Assembly: GCF_000286455.1 (NCBI RefSeq)
Contig: NZ_ALKG01000010.1
Span: forward strand, 1 to 40,936
Length of the DNA: 40,936 bases
Reading direction: 5' to 3'
Source of the DNA: Selenomonas sp. FOBRC6
GTDB lineage: Bacteria; Bacillota; Negativicutes; Selenomonadales; Selenomonadaceae
Shown: positions 16,824 to 26,510 of the stretch, in pieces
Numbering within the stretch: the first letter of the stretch is position 1
Layout: the number at the start of each line of letters is the position of its first letter
Notes under the pieces: generated by a model
Databases searched by the model: none
What the model saw: the letters and a program-made list of their open reading frames with translations, nothing else
Told to the model about the DNA's origin: nothing
Made by a program: the position numbers and the translations under genes

Positions 16824-17963
16824 TTAGAGTTTGCTGACCTCTGCTGCCGTCATGATCTCGACAACGGTGAGATCCTTCACCGTATTGAGGTCGATGAAGC
16901 CGCCGTCCGTGAGCTGCACAACGGGCATTGCCGTAACACGCGACTCATCGATGTAGACAATGCGCCCTGCCGTGCCGTCCGAGAGGCGCAGCCAGCAGCC
17001 GTTAAGCGCGGCGTTGAGCTTGCGCATAAAGAGCACAGCGTACTCGGAGTCGAGTTTCCCATCCAGCACGTCGGCATAGAGGATCTTGAACACCTCGAAC
17101 GGCGAGCGCTTCTCCGCATAGGTGCGGCTGGACGCCATCGCGTCATAGCTGTCGAGCACGGCGAGCACCTTGCCGAACGTTGAGATCTGATCCGCCTCGA
17201 GTCCGGACGGATAGCCGGAGCCGTCATTGCGCTCGTGATGCTGGATAACACCGTTCATGAGATCCGTGCGGCCGGAGAGATCGCTGCCCTCGAGAAGCTT
17301 GAAGCTGTCAACCACGTGGTTCTTGAGGATGTCGAACTCCTCCTCCGTGAGACGCCCCTTCTTCTCGAGCAGATCCTTCTCGATGAACTGCTTGCCGATG
17401 TCGAGGAAGAGCCCCGCGAGCACAAGGTTCTGACGATCCATGCCCACAAGCCCCATCCACTTTGCCATCAGTCCGCTGAGAATCGCGAGATGGACGCAGT
17501 GGTGGATGTTGTAATCCCCATCCTGATTCATTGTGTAGATCATGGAGACCGCCGTTGCACCCTCCTTGTAAAGGTCGCGCAGGCGTCCGCTCGCCATGAC
17601 AGGCTGCAGGATATCCATGTTAAGCCGCCCCGTAACGGCAGCCTCCTGGAAAAGCTTTTCCATCTCGCCGTATACATAGCGGTAGTCCTCGGCGTATTTA
17701 TCGTCGAGCTTTGCGTCCCGCTCGGGGGTCACAGTCTCCTCAGAAGGCTCTGCCTTCGCCGCTTTTTCCTTCTGCACGGCCGCGAGGATACTGTCTTCAT
17801 CGACATAGACGGATGCGATCCCCTTCTCCTTGAGCAGGTTGATCGTCGCGCGATCCAGAATTGTACCGCCCTCAACCAGAACGACTTCCGTCTCGCCTTC
17901 GTAGACCGTACGCCCAATGAGCATTTCCGGCAAGAGGCTCCGAACAGCAAACGCTTTTAACAT
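16824..17963 (-). CDS. HD-GYP domain protein with an altered HD motif
   Basis: 379 residues. Residues 1-60 form a small N-terminal domain like that found in front of many HD-GYP proteins; an acidic Lys/Glu linker follows; residues 110-330 are the HD-GYP domain, whose family hydrolyses cyclic di-GMP. HH (154-155), His216, HHE (242-244) and GSGYP (248-252) are kept. The position of the defining HD pair reads LFLDIGK: Leu187-Asp188 instead of His-Asp, a single-base change (CAC to CTC). This should weaken metal binding, so it may be a poor enzyme or a binding protein. Its ATG at 17963 lies 50 bases after leuS; a weak promoter could exist in that gap. Confidence 0.88.
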   Translation of the reverse strand: MLKAFAVRSLLPEMLIGRTVYEGETEVVLVEGGTILDRATINLLKEKGIASVYVDEDSILAAVQKEKAAKAEPSEETVTPERDAKLDDKYAEDYRYVYGEMEKLFQEAAVTGRLNMDILQPVMASGRLRDLYKEGATAVSMIYTMNQDGDYNIHHCVHLAILSGLMAKWMGLVGMDRQNLVLAGLFLDIGKQFIEKDLLEKKGRLTEEEFDILKNHVVDSFKLLEGSDLSGRTDLMNGVIQHHERNDGSGYPSGLEADQISTFGKVLAVLDSYDAMASSRTYAEKRSPFEVFKILYADVLDGKLDSEYAVLFMRKLNAALNGCWLRLSDGTAGRIVYIDESRVTAMPVVQLTDGGFIDLNTVKDLTVVEIMTAAEVSKL

Positions 17964-18013
17964 GATGATTGATCTCTCCCTTTTTCTTCCTTGAACTGAG
18001 GTGTTATACCTAT

Positions 18014-20488
18014 TTATCCCTTGACAACAATATTGACCAACTTGCCGGGCACGCAGATGACCTTTACGATCTCCTTGCCCGCCGTGAGTTCCTTCGCGCG
18101 CGGCAGCTCTGTGACGATGCGCTCCATCGCCGACTTATCCAGATCGGTGGCAATCTTCACGCGGTCACGCACCTTGCCGTTGATCTGCAGAACCACCTCG
18201 ATCTCGTCCTGCGTGAGTACAGATTCATCGTAGGCAGGCCATTTCTGAGCGTGCACACTGCCCGTAAAGAGGCGTGCCCAGAGTTCCTCCGTGATATGCG
18301 GCGCAAACGGCGCGAGCATGCGCAGGAGCGCGCTCCCCGTCTCGCGTGCAAGTGCGGGGTTGAGCTCCTTGTCCTGAAATGCGTAGAACGCATTGACAAG
18401 CTCCATGATGGAGGAGATCGCCGTGTTGAACATGAAGCGGTCGCGCACATCCTCCGTGACCTTCTTGATGGTCGTGTGCAGGACGCGGCGCAGCTCCGCT
18501 TCCTCCGGTGTAAGGATCGCCGTATCATAGGACGCCGGCGCGCCCTTGATCGCCTCCTCGAACTGCAGGAGGATGCGCCAGACGCGGTTCAGGAAGCGGA
18601 ATGCGCCCTCGACGCCCTGATCGCTCCAGTCCAGATCGCGTTCCACGGGCGCGGCAAAGAGGATAAAGAGACGCGCGGTGTCCGCACCGTACTTCTCGAT
18701 GATCTCCTCGGGCGAGACGACGTTGCCGAGCGACTTCGACATCTTTGCGCCGTCCTTGATGACCATACCCTGCGTGAGGAGGTTCGTGAATGGCTCGTCG
18801 AAGTCGAGCATCCCTGCATCGCGCAGCACCTTCGTGAAGAAGCGTGCATAGAGGAGATGCAGAATCGCATGCTCAATGCCGCCGATGTACTGATCGACGG
18901 GTGCCCAGTAGTTGACCTTGTCCCGATCAAAGGGACGCTCCGTATTGTGCGGGTCGGCGTAGCGGTAGTAGTACCACGAGGAGCAGATGAAGGTGTCCAT
19001 CGTGTCCGTCTCGCGCGTCGCGTTGCCGCCGCACTTCGGGCATTTGCAGTGGAGGAAGTGCTCGCTCGATGAGAGCGGCGACACCGTGCCCTGCTCGAAC
19101 GACACATCCTCGGGCAGGCGCACGGGCAGCGCCTCCTCGGGAACGAGCACCTCGCCGCATGCCTCGCAGTTGATGATCGGAATGGGTGCGCCCCAGTAGC
19201 GCTGGCGCGAGATGAGCCAGTCGCGCAGACGGTAGTTGACGCGGCGCTTGCCGAAGCCCTGTGCCTCCGCCTCGTCGATGATCGCCCCCATCGCCTCATG
19301 CATCTCCATGCCCGTGAACTTGCCGGAGTTGATCAGGAAGCCTTCCTTCTCGACGTAGGCTGCCGTCATATCTTCAAGGCGCAGCTCGCCCTCGGGCGGG
19401 CGGATCGTGAGGATCTTGCGGATGCCGTACTTCGTCGCAAACATCCAGTCGCGCTGATCCTCGGACGGCACCGCCATGACCGCGCCCGTGCCGTACTCGA
19501 AGAGGACGTAGTTCGTGATCCAGATCTCGACCTGCTCCCCGTTGAACGGGTTCGTGCAGTACAGACCTGTGAAAATTCCTTCCTTCTCCGACTCGCTTGA
19601 TGCACGCTCGATATTGGACTGCTTCTTCACGCGCGTGCAGAACGCGCGGATCTCGTCCGCCTTGTCGCTGATCGCGCAGATCTGCTCGACAAGCGGATGC
19701 TCTGGCGCAAGCGCGAGGAAGGTGATGCCGAACACAGTATCGGGGCGCGTCGTGTAGACGGGGATCTCCGTCTCGAGTGTGGGTGCGGGCAGACGGAACT
19801 CGAGCCCCTCGCTGCGCCCGATCCAGTTCTCCTGCATCGTCTTGACGCGCTCGGGCCAGCCCGGCAGTTTATCGAGGTCAGCGAGAAGCTCGTCGGCGTA
19901 GTCCGTAATCTTAAAGAACCACTGTGCGAGATTCTTCTTGTGCACCTCGGACTTGCAGCGCCAGCATTTGCCGTCCTCCACCTGCTCGTTTGCAAGCACG
20001 GTGCCGCAGGTGTCGCACCAGTTGACAGACGCCGCTTTCTTGTACGCAAGCCCCTTCTTGTAGAAGAGCTCGAAGAGCCACTGCGTCCAGCGGTAGTAGT
20101 CCTCGCGGCAGGTGATGACCTCGCGCGACCAGTCGTACGCAAGCCCTAGTGCGCGCTGCTGGCGCTCCATGTTCTCAATGTTCGCATACGTCCACTGCGC
20201 GGGATGCACCTTGTTCTGGATCGCCGCATTCTCTGCGGGCATACCAAAGGAATCGAATCCCATCGGGTGCAGGACGTTGTAGCCCTCCATCGTCCGAAAA
20301 CGCGCGACCACGTCTCCAATCGAGTAGTTGCGGACATGACCCATGTGGAGCTTTCCTGACGGATAGGGGAACATCTCAAGCACGTAGTATTTCGGCTTTG
20401 TGTCATCCATCTCCGTATGGCAGCTGTGCTCGTTCTCCCAGATCTTCTGCCATTTCGCCTCAATCTCCTGCGGGCAATATCTCTCCAC
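18014..20488 (-). CDS. leuS: Leucyl-tRNA synthetase
   Basis: Class I aminoacyl-tRNA synthetase charging tRNA-Leu, about 824 residues. The HIGH box is HMGH (48-51, in [16 protein letters not shown]), the KMSKS box is at 582-586, the zinc-like segment CDTC...CWRC is in the first half, and the CP1 editing domain with its Thr-rich DTVFG segment lies between; the C-terminal anticodon and leucine-specific domains are complete. The GTG at 20488 ([10 protein letters not shown]) is preferred because it matches the family N-terminus and has AGGAG upstream; a longer frame from ATG 20527 would start within an inverted repeat. No T-box leader is present, which is unusual for leuS in Firmicutes. Confidence 0.95.
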   Translation of the reverse strand: MERYCPQEIEAKWQKIWENEHSCHTEMDDTKPKYYVLEMFPYPSGKLHMGHVRNYSIGDVVARFRTMEGYNVLHPMGFDSFGMPAENAAIQNKVHPAQWTYANIENMERQQRALGLAYDWSREVITCREDYYRWTQWLFELFYKKGLAYKKAASVNWCDTCGTVLANEQVEDGKCWRCKSEVHKKNLAQWFFKITDYADELLADLDKLPGWPERVKTMQENWIGRSEGLEFRLPAPTLETEIPVYTTRPDTVFGITFLALAPEHPLVEQICAISDKADEIRAFCTRVKKQSNIERASSESEKEGIFTGLYCTNPFNGEQVEIWITNYVLFEYGTGAVMAVPSEDQRDWMFATKYGIRKILTIRPPEGELRLEDMTAAYVEKEGFLINSGKFTGMEMHEAMGAIIDEAEAQGFGKRRVNYRLRDWLISRQRYWGAPIPIINCEACGEVLVPEEALPVRLPEDVSFEQGTVSPLSSSEHFLHCKCPKCGGNATRETDTMDTFICSSWYYYRYADPHNTERPFDRDKVNYWAPVDQYIGGIEHAILHLLYARFFTKVLRDAGMLDFDEPFTNLLTQGMVIKDGAKMSKSLGNVVSPEEIIEKYGADTARLFILFAAPVERDLDWSDQGVEGAFRFLNRVWRILLQFEEAIKGAPASYDTAILTPEEAELRRVLHTTIKKVTEDVRDRFMFNTAISSIMELVNAFYAFQDKELNPALARETGSALLRMLAPFAPHITEELWARLFTGSVHAQKWPAYDESVLTQDEIEVVLQINGKVRDRVKIATDLDKSAMERIVTELPRAKELTAGKEIVKVICVPGKLVNIVVKG

Positions 20489-20520
20489 TATACTCCTGCT
20501 CCTCCCAGTATCGACAACAA

Positions 20521-20543
20521 ATTTCACAACAAAACCGTGAAAT
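20521..20543. repeat. Inverted repeat in the leuS leader
   Basis: ATTTCAC (20521-20527) and GTGAAAT (20537-20543) are perfect 7-base arms with a 9-base loop, lying in the transcribed leader of leuS, 33 bases before the GTG. It could be an operator or a small RNA hairpin. Confidence 0.4.
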
Positions 20544-20567
20544 ATTTTCTTTTAATAGTTTTGATTC

Positions 20568-20597
20568 ATTATACATGAAACGGGATGAATGCGTCAA
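20568..20597 (-). promoter_or_regulatory. leuS promoter
   Basis: Minus-strand TTGACG (20597-20592), 18-base spacer, TATAAT (20573-20568). The leader is about 70 bases, too short for a T-box. Confidence 0.75.
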
Positions 20598-20743
20598 TCA
20601 TTATTCATATTTTCGATCACAAAAACACGGACTTTTTTCCTACATTCTCTATCCACCTGAATACGACGGCATACCTCGTGCATTCCCTATTTGTTCGTGG
20701 TACAATGACAATGGAACATAATTTTTATGAAGGAGGGATATCG

Positions 20744-21496
20744 TTGGAGCACTATCTTGCCGGTGTCGCCGCGCACATGGAGCCAACGCTTGCGATCTTC
20801 TTCGCGGCGTTCATCCAATCCATCACGGGCTTCGGCCTCGTCATCATCGCCGCGCCCCTCCTCATGTTCTTCTACGAGCCAAAACTGACCGTTCCGATCA
20901 TGCTGCTGCTCGCGTGCAGCGGCAACGCCGTGCAGGGCTTCCTCATGCGAAAGCAGGCAAATCTCCCACTCATCCGCTGGATGTACCTCGGCATGCTCGC
21001 GGGGCAGCCCATTGGATTCTTTTTCTTCACCTACATCTCGAATGATGCATTGAAGGTCTTCATCAACATCGTCGTGCTCCTGAGCCTGCTCCTCATGCAG
21101 ATCTCGCACCGCCGTATCCCCGAGTGTCGCCGCAATACCATCATCACGGGAATGCTCTCGGGCTTCACGGCGATCACGACGGGTATGGGCGGCCTGCCCT
21201 TCCTGATCTACCTTGCCTACACCTCCATGCCGCCCAATGTCTTCCGTGCAACCTGCTTCGTCTATTTCTTCCTCGGCAACGCGACCTCCCTCGTCAGCTA
21301 TCTCATCGGCGGTTTTCCGCTCACGGCGGCATTCAACGAGTTCATCTACCTCCTGCCCGCGCTCGCCCTCGGCATCATCGTGGGACGCGAGAGCATGCGC
21401 TTTATGCCCACCGCGCTCTTTCGCAAACTCGTCTTCGTGATCCTCTACGTCGCCTCCACCTATACCATCGTATCCATTCTAATGAAATCGTTCTGA
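20744..21496 (+). CDS. TSUP-family (TauE/SafE) membrane transporter
   Basis: 250-residue inner-membrane protein with about eight hydrophobic helices and the TSUP hallmarks: SITGFG(L)VIIAAPLL near the start, and GFTAITTGMGGLPFLIYL as the matching piece of the second half. Members export or import sulfite, sulfoacetate, taurine-derived or other small organic anions; the substrate here is unknown. The start is a TTG at 20744 with AAGGAGG seven bases upstream; longer frames from ATG 20702 or farther upstream would cover a TACAAT -10-like box at about 20701. It is transcribed away from leuS and converges on the FIST-receptor gene across a shared terminator. Confidence 0.85.
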   Translation: MEHYLAGVAAHMEPTLAIFFAAFIQSITGFGLVIIAAPLLMFFYEPKLTVPIMLLLACSGNAVQGFLMRKQANLPLIRWMYLGMLAGQPIGFFFFTYISNDALKVFINIVVLLSLLLMQISHRRIPECRRNTIITGMLSGFTAITTGMGGLPFLIYLAYTSMPPNVFRATCFVYFFLGNATSLVSYLIGGFPLTAAFNEFIYLLPALALGIIVGRESMRFMPTALFRKLVFVILYVASTYTIVSILMKSF

Positions 21497-21534
21497 CACA
21501 GAAAAAGCGCGGATGATGCCGCGCTTTTTCTGTG
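21497..21534. terminator. Bidirectional terminator
   Basis: A 16-bp perfect stem, CACAGAAAAAGCGCGG (21497-21512) with CCGCGCTTTTTCTGTG (21519-21534) and a six-base loop. The internal A/T runs give a T tract in both directions. It serves the converging TSUP and FIST-receptor genes. Confidence 0.9.
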
Positions 21535-21547
21535 CTGTGAAATTTTC

Positions 21548-23650
21548 TCAGCGAATGGAGCGGAGCACCGTCTCCAGCTCATCGTAGCGCTCGGTCAGCT
21601 GCGCGCCGAGCTTTGCCATACGATCAATGGACTCCGTCGAGCGGCGGATTGCACCGAGGCCGCCGTCGAGACTCTTCTTCAGCTCCTCAATGCGTCCGTC
21701 GAAGCCATGCTCGAAATCCTCGACCTGATCCTCAAATGCCTGATTCGTTGCCAGCATCTTGTCGATCTCCTGCACGTCGCGCAGGAGCTGGCTGATTGCC
21801 TCATCCGACGCCTCGAGGCGCTCGCGCGTGTTCTCAGAGAGCTTTCGCACCTCGCCCGCAACAACGGCGAAACCGCGCCCCATCTCGCCCGCACGCGCCG
21901 CCTCGATCGCTGCATTGAGCGCGAGGAGGTTGATCTGCGCGGAGATCTCCGTAATCATGTTCATGACCTGCTCGATCTTCTTCGTGCTCTCCGTGAGACG
22001 TTCGAGCTTCGGCGTGATCTCAGCATTCCGTCCGAGTAGCTCCTTCGTCATGTCGCCCTGACCGCCGAGCCCGCTACTCAGCTTGTCAATGAGACCGGAG
22101 ACGCTCTCGGCACTTTCGCCGACGCGCGCCATCATCTTGGACATCCCTGCCATCTCGCCGCGGTACTCGTTGAATTCACCTATAATACTGTCCTTGAGGC
22201 GCCCAATGATCTCAAGGCGGCTGACCTCGTGCTCGAGGAAGGATTTCTGACAGAGCGCATAGACGGATGGGAAGCGGTTCATATAGCCGTCATAGAAGCC
22301 GCCGCCCGAGAGCTGATAAAAGAAGATCGCCGTCAGCGCCTCGTTGATATGCATGCCTGCAATCTCGCCGAGCGCGGAGTAGCCCGCCACAGGGAATCCG
22401 TCAAAGAGATCGGCGCGGCCGATTTCGTCCGCAAAGGTCAGACGGCGCAGGATGCAGTCATTCATCACGACTCCGATGGGCGCGGGTTTGCCCTTGGAAA
22501 ATCCCACATAGTCCGCCTGCAGGGTCTCGATGAATTTTTCGCGGCGCATCAGATAGAGCTCCTCGCCCGCCGTAATGTCGCAGAAGAAGTGCATGCGCTT
22601 CGTCGCCTCGTCAATCTTCTGCAGAGAGCGGATGTAGAACTGATTGCCGACGTGGGTTGCAAATGTATAACCCGCAAGCGCATCTGTGAGTGCCGAGACA
22701 CTCGAGACATGCAGATAATCCATCAGCACATCCGCAAACAATACGGGACGTCCCTCGGCATCGGCAACAGTGTCCACGGTGCGGAACGTCGCATCCGAGC
22801 CAATGACCGTCCAATGCGCCCCCGTCTCCTCCGCTGCCTGCGTCTTGAACACGGAGTAGCGGTAGTCCTCGGCGAGCTTCACCACGAGGATAACAGCATG
22901 GTTCTCTAGCACCTGTGTGCCGTTGTAGATGTAGGTATGGGAAAAGTCGAGCACACCGCCCGCGCTGCCGCCGACGTACGGGCAGGGCAGGCTCTCCGCC
23001 TCGTAGAGTGCCCGCAGGACAAAGGACTCGCACGCGCTCACGCCGTCGACGTAAACAAAGGCAAAGGTGTCATCGAAACGCACAGGAAACGGGATGCGCT
23101 CAGCACGCACGTCTGCCGTGATCTTCGCAACGCGCTCGGCGGGTGTGAGCGTCACCTCCCCGCGCCTCATATCCTCGTTGTGCAGGGGGATCGTCATCAT
23201 ATAAGACTGAGCAATCATGCGCTTGCTGAACACCTGCAGGAGCACCTTCGCACGCCCGTCCGCCGCATCCATATAGTAGGAGCGCGTGCCCGGAGTATGT
23301 GTCAGCTCGCCGCAGGTCGTCATGAGCAGGAACTTCACATCGGGCGGTGAGGCAGACTGCACGGCGCGCGCCACATCGTCCATTTCAAGATCTGCAGAGA
23401 TAAATCCGAGCACGATCGCAGGGCCGCCCGGCACATCGTACAGATCGCGCAGTCGTTCCGCCGTCAGTTCGCTGCGCGAGAGATAGGCAGACTTCATGTC
23501 ACTGCCGCCCACTGTACCAAGCCCGGCAAACGGCACACGCGCCTTCGTCCCCTCTTCGTGCGCCTGCGACTCCACGGCAAGTGGCTTCGCCTTGATCCGA
23601 TCTGCGAGCGAGACCTCTTCCTTTTTCTTATTCCCAAACAATCCGAACAT
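21548..23650 (-). CDS. Soluble FIST-domain methyl-accepting chemotaxis-type receptor
   Basis: 700 residues with no membrane segment and no HAMP domain. Residues about 60-260 resemble the FIST N sensory domain and about 270-420 FIST C, thought to bind small ligands such as amino acids; residues about 460-690 form a long coiled coil with the MCP signalling tip ([20 protein letters not shown]..., 572-604), which contacts CheA and CheW. It would be a cytoplasmic chemoreceptor or signalling partner. Start ATG at 23650 with GGGAGG upstream. Just upstream on the same strand is an amino-acid permease, so intracellular amino-acid sensing is a reasonable guess. No che genes are in the window. Confidence 0.85.
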   Translation of the reverse strand: MFGLFGNKKKEEVSLADRIKAKPLAVESQAHEEGTKARVPFAGLGTVGGSDMKSAYLSRSELTAERLRDLYDVPGGPAIVLGFISADLEMDDVARAVQSASPPDVKFLLMTTCGELTHTPGTRSYYMDAADGRAKVLLQVFSKRMIAQSYMMTIPLHNEDMRRGEVTLTPAERVAKITADVRAERIPFPVRFDDTFAFVYVDGVSACESFVLRALYEAESLPCPYVGGSAGGVLDFSHTYIYNGTQVLENHAVILVVKLAEDYRYSVFKTQAAEETGAHWTVIGSDATFRTVDTVADAEGRPVLFADVLMDYLHVSSVSALTDALAGYTFATHVGNQFYIRSLQKIDEATKRMHFFCDITAGEELYLMRREKFIETLQADYVGFSKGKPAPIGVVMNDCILRRLTFADEIGRADLFDGFPVAGYSALGEIAGMHINEALTAIFFYQLSGGGFYDGYMNRFPSVYALCQKSFLEHEVSRLEIIGRLKDSIIGEFNEYRGEMAGMSKMMARVGESAESVSGLIDKLSSGLGGQGDMTKELLGRNAEITPKLERLTESTKKIEQVMNMITEISAQINLLALNAAIEAARAGEMGRGFAVVAGEVRKLSENTRERLEASDEAISQLLRDVQEIDKMLATNQAFEDQVEDFEHGFDGRIEELKKSLDGGLGAIRRSTESIDRMAKLGAQLTERYDELETVLRSIR

Positions 23651-23686
23651 AATTTACCTCCCTATCCGCAGCGATGCTTTAATACA

Positions 23687-23715
23687 ATTATAACACGCCT
23701 CTACCCGCGCCGCAA
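23687..23715 (-). promoter_or_regulatory. Promoter of the FIST-receptor gene
   Basis: Minus-strand TTGCGG (23715-23710), 17 bases, TATAAT (23692-23687). The -35 overlaps the end of the permease gene. Confidence 0.6.
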
Positions 23716-25050
23716 GAATCTATAGAGAATCATGGGAACAACGAGCATGGGTACACCGAGATAGAGTGCGGAGCGCAGCTCCGGCATGAAGATCATGAAG
23801 GCGAGGCAGAAGACCTGCGCCCAGATGCCGAAGAGGGTCACGTACGGAAAAAACGGCATGCGGTAGCGCAGGAGCTCCACCTGCCCCTCCGCCTCGAGCC
23901 TGCGCCGCCGCCGATACTGACTCCAGCAGATCGAGATCCACGCCACCGCGCCCGAAAAGCCCGAGAGTGCGAGCAGATAGGTATAGAGTTCGGCGTGCGG
24001 ATTCATCGCATAGATTGCAATGACGCCCCAACAGAAGACAATGGAGGCGTAGATTGCGCGCGAGGGGACGCCCTTCGCGCTGAGCCCCTCAAGCACGCGC
24101 GGTGCCATGCCCATTGTCGCAAGTGCGTGCACCGTCCGTGCCGCGCCGTAGAGCCCCGAATTCGAGCAGGAGATCGCCGCTGTGAGCACGACGAACGAGA
24201 AGAGCGCTGCAAGATGGGAGAATCCGTGCTCTGCGAGTGCCGCCGCAAAGACGCTCTCGCTGAGCGAGGCATGATCCCACGGCAGGATGGAGATGAGGAG
24301 GGTGATCGGCACGATGTAGAGCGCGATGATGCGCCACGTCACATTGCGCACCGCCGTTGGGATGCTGCGCGCGGGATCGGCGGTCTCCCCCGCCGCAAGT
24401 CCAATGATCTCTGTCCCCTGGAAATTGACGAGAATGATAACCATCGTGAGTGCAATGCTCCAATAGCCGTGCGGAGCGAAGCCACCGCTGCCGAGCAGAA
24501 TGCGTGTCCCGATATAGCCTTCCTCACCGATAAGCCCGAGGCAGATGAGGAGTGCGACCACGCTGAACGCGACAAGTGCAGTGACCTTGATGAGAGAGAG
24601 CCAGAACTCGCTCTCACCGAATTTATCGACACGAAACAGATTGAGAATGGTGACGATGAGTCCGAAGAACACTGCCCACCAGATGGTTCCGATCTCCGGG
24701 AAGAAGCCGTTCATGATGATGCCCGCGGCGATCATCTCCGAGGGCACATAGGAGACCCATGTTACCCAATACGACCAGCCGACGCCACACGCCCATGTCG
24801 CCGAGATATTCTCGCGCGCATAGACGACGAAGGAGCCCGAGAGCGGCTTCTCCACCGCAAGCTCCGCGAGGCAAAGCATGACCGCGAGGACGATGACACC
24901 CCCGAGGAGATAGGAGATCATGGCAGCAGGTCCCGCCTGCTCGAGCACATAGCCCGTTCCGAGGAAGTATCCACTCCCGATGACGCCGCCGAGAGAGATG
25001 AACTGAAGATGTCTGTGCTTCAGCTTCCGTTTCATTGTCGATTCGCCCAT
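23701..25050 (-). CDS. APC-family amino-acid permease
   Basis: Inner-membrane amino-acid:proton symporter of 449 residues with about 12 helices. The N-terminus has the AAT/APC signature (LKHRHLQFISLGGVIGSGYF, then LGTGYVLEQAGPA), and later segments such as NFQGTEIIGLAAGETADP and SNSGLYGAARTVHALA are typical of the LysP/AroP/CycA/MmuP group. The exact substrate cannot be read; basic, aromatic amino acids or S-methylmethionine are options. The ATG at 25050 has only a modest ribosome site; the ATG five codons in (25035) is an alternative. It is divergent from the secreted DUF4163-like gene. Confidence 0.88.
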   Translation of the reverse strand: MGESTMKRKLKHRHLQFISLGGVIGSGYFLGTGYVLEQAGPAAMISYLLGGVIVLAVMLCLAELAVEKPLSGSFVVYARENISATWACGVGWSYWVTWVSYVPSEMIAAGIIMNGFFPEIGTIWWAVFFGLIVTILNLFRVDKFGESEFWLSLIKVTALVAFSVVALLICLGLIGEEGYIGTRILLGSGGFAPHGYWSIALTMVIILVNFQGTEIIGLAAGETADPARSIPTAVRNVTWRIIALYIVPITLLISILPWDHASLSESVFAAALAEHGFSHLAALFSFVVLTAAISCSNSGLYGAARTVHALATMGMAPRVLEGLSAKGVPSRAIYASIVFCWGVIAIYAMNPHAELYTYLLALSGFSGAVAWISICWSQYRRRRRLEAEGQVELLRYRMPFFPYVTLFGIWAQVFCLAFMIFMPELRSALYLGVPMLVVPMILYRFLRRG

Positions 25051-25140
25051 GGGCTTTCTAACACGACCTTTCTGTGCGGTTTTATTTCAAAAAATGCGCT
25101 TTTATCATACTACAAGAACGCAGAGATTACTACGATTTAT

Positions 25141-25169
25141 TTGACAAAGCTGCAAAATTTTATTATCAT
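25141..25169 (+). promoter_or_regulatory. Promoter of the secreted protein-yigZ pair
   Basis: TTGACA (25141-25146), 17 bases, TATCAT (25164-25169). A strong AAGGAGGAG ribosome site follows before the ATG at 25203. Confidence 0.75.
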
Positions 25170-25202
25170 CATTAACAAGTATGTAAAGGAGGAGCTATTA
25201 CT

Positions 25203-25829
25203 ATGAAATTCAGAGCCTTGCTGCTCGCTCTCGCGCTTGTTATTACGGTCTCCGGCACGACGAGTGCAGCCGTCACCGAGCATCGCGAGTCGACGACAAA
25301 TCTCTCCATCGCCTACCCCGTCCTCAGCCTCGAGGATTCTGCTGTCGCGGGTCTCATCAACGCCGACATGGAGGCGCTGGCGGCGAGCGTGCGCTCTGCC
25401 TACGAGAGCGGCGCATTCTATCGCGGCGAGTTCGGCTATCGCGTCCACCTCGATGATGACAACTTTCTCTCCGTGACGTTCACGGATCTGCGCTACGAGC
25501 TGCGCGGCAATCAGCCCGTCCGCCACGACTACGGCTACGTCTACTACAAGAAGACGGGGCAGCGTCTGCCGCTCGCGTTCTTCGTCCACGTCACACCGTC
25601 CGATCTCGACGGCGAGGCGGTGAACGGACATCTCTACAACGAGCAGGGACGCAACACCCCCATTCAGCCCGAGAAGTCCGTGCGCGAGGTGCCGACGAAC
25701 TACTTCCTCGGCGGGCGCGGCTATGTCTGCCCAATCTTTCAGGCAGGCGAGCTGACGGCGAGCACAGGGCCGACCTACATTCTGCTCGACGCGAGCGTCA
25801 TCGACTATTTCAACCGCAAGAACAAATGA
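25203..25829 (+). CDS. Exported DUF4163/DUF3298-like protein
   Basis: 208 residues. Residues 1-22 are a signal peptide (MKFR, hydrophobic core, TSA-A), without a lipobox Cys, so the product should be periplasmic. The rest resembles the DUF4163 plus DUF3298 pair found in RsiV and PdaC-type proteins: YPVLS...VAGLINADM at the start, the central DDDNFLSVTFTDLRYE, and the final FQAGELTASTGPTYILLDAS. Such domains occur as lysozyme-binding anti-sigma parts or next to deacetylases; here the domain is free, with no membrane anchor or catalytic partner. Overlaps the next start by ATGA. Role unknown. Confidence 0.75.
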   Translation: MKFRALLLALALVITVSGTTSAAVTEHRESTTNLSIAYPVLSLEDSAVAGLINADMEALAASVRSAYESGAFYRGEFGYRVHLDDDNFLSVTFTDLRYELRGNQPVRHDYGYVYYKKTGQRLPLAFFVHVTPSDLDGEAVNGHLYNEQGRNTPIQPEKSVREVPTNYFLGGRGYVCPIFQAGELTASTGPTYILLDASVIDYFNRKNK

Positions 25830-26482
25830 CGATGGAAGCCTATACGACGATTACAGGGGAGATACCGGCGGGCGGTGTCTCCCCTGTTTTGTATGAGATT
25901 CAACGCTCGCGCTTCCTCGCCTATGCCATCCACGCGGAGGATGAGGAGGAGGTGCGCGCATGGCTTGCAGATGTGAAAAAGGAGCACTACGAAGCGCGAC
26001 ACGTCCCCTATGCGATGGTGCTCGGCGCGCGTGCCGACCGCCAGCGCTCGAGCGATGACGGGGAGCCGGGCGGTACGGCGGGCAGCCCCATCCTCGAGGC
26101 GATCACGGCGCGCGGCATTACGTATGCCGCCGTCGCCGTCGTGCGCTACTTCGGCGGGATCAAACTCGGCGCGGGCGGGCTCATCCGCGCCTATGCACAC
26201 GCGGCGGGCCTCGGTCTCGAGGCAGCGGCAAAACTGCGCATGACGCCGCTGCATACGATGTACGTGCAGCTCGACTACGACCTCCTCGCAGCCGCCGAAC
26301 GCTATGTACGCGATGCCGCATTACAAACAGACGAGACAAACTATGCGGACGCCGTCACCCTCGCCCTCCTCGTACCGACAGGCGACATCGAGCTCCACCA
26401 GCGTGCACTCACCGATCTTACGGCGGGGCGAGCGCGATACCAACTCGGTGACCAAAAGTATAGTGCTGTACCGATACCATAA
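25826..26482 (+). CDS. yigZ: YigZ/IMPACT family protein
   Basis: 218 residues. The IMPACT (UPF0029) domain signature RSSDDGEPGGTAGSPILEAI is followed by VRYFGGIKLGAGGLIRAYA, and a C-terminal DUF1949-like ferredoxin fold ends the protein. Family members are linked to translation and ribosome-related regulation, but the bacterial reaction is not settled. The ATG at 25826 overlaps the preceding stop (ATGA); a second in-frame ATG at 25832 could also serve. It has no ribosome site of its own and is likely coupled to the secreted-protein gene, an unexpected pairing of a cytosolic and an exported product. Confidence 0.88.
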   Translation: MTMEAYTTITGEIPAGGVSPVLYEIQRSRFLAYAIHAEDEEEVRAWLADVKKEHYEARHVPYAMVLGARADRQRSSDDGEPGGTAGSPILEAITARGITYAAVAVVRYFGGIKLGAGGLIRAYAHAAGLGLEAAAKLRMTPLHTMYVQLDYDLLAAAERYVRDAALQTDETNYADAVTLALLVPTGDIELHQRALTDLTAGRARYQLGDQKYSAVPIP

Positions 26483-26483
26483 C

Positions 26484-26510
26484 AAAAAACGCCCCGACGG
26501 GCGTTTTTTT
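26484..26510. terminator. Bidirectional terminator between yigZ and fnr
   Basis: AAAAAACGCCC-CGAC-GGGCGTTTTTT: an 11-bp perfect stem with A and T tracts on both sides, serving two convergent genes. Confidence 0.9.

Noticed and set aside
25155-25180. Fur-box-like AT-rich stretch before the exported-protein gene
   Set aside because: Only partial matches to GATAATGATAATCATTATC; it coincides with the -10 region and lacks the inverted symmetry.
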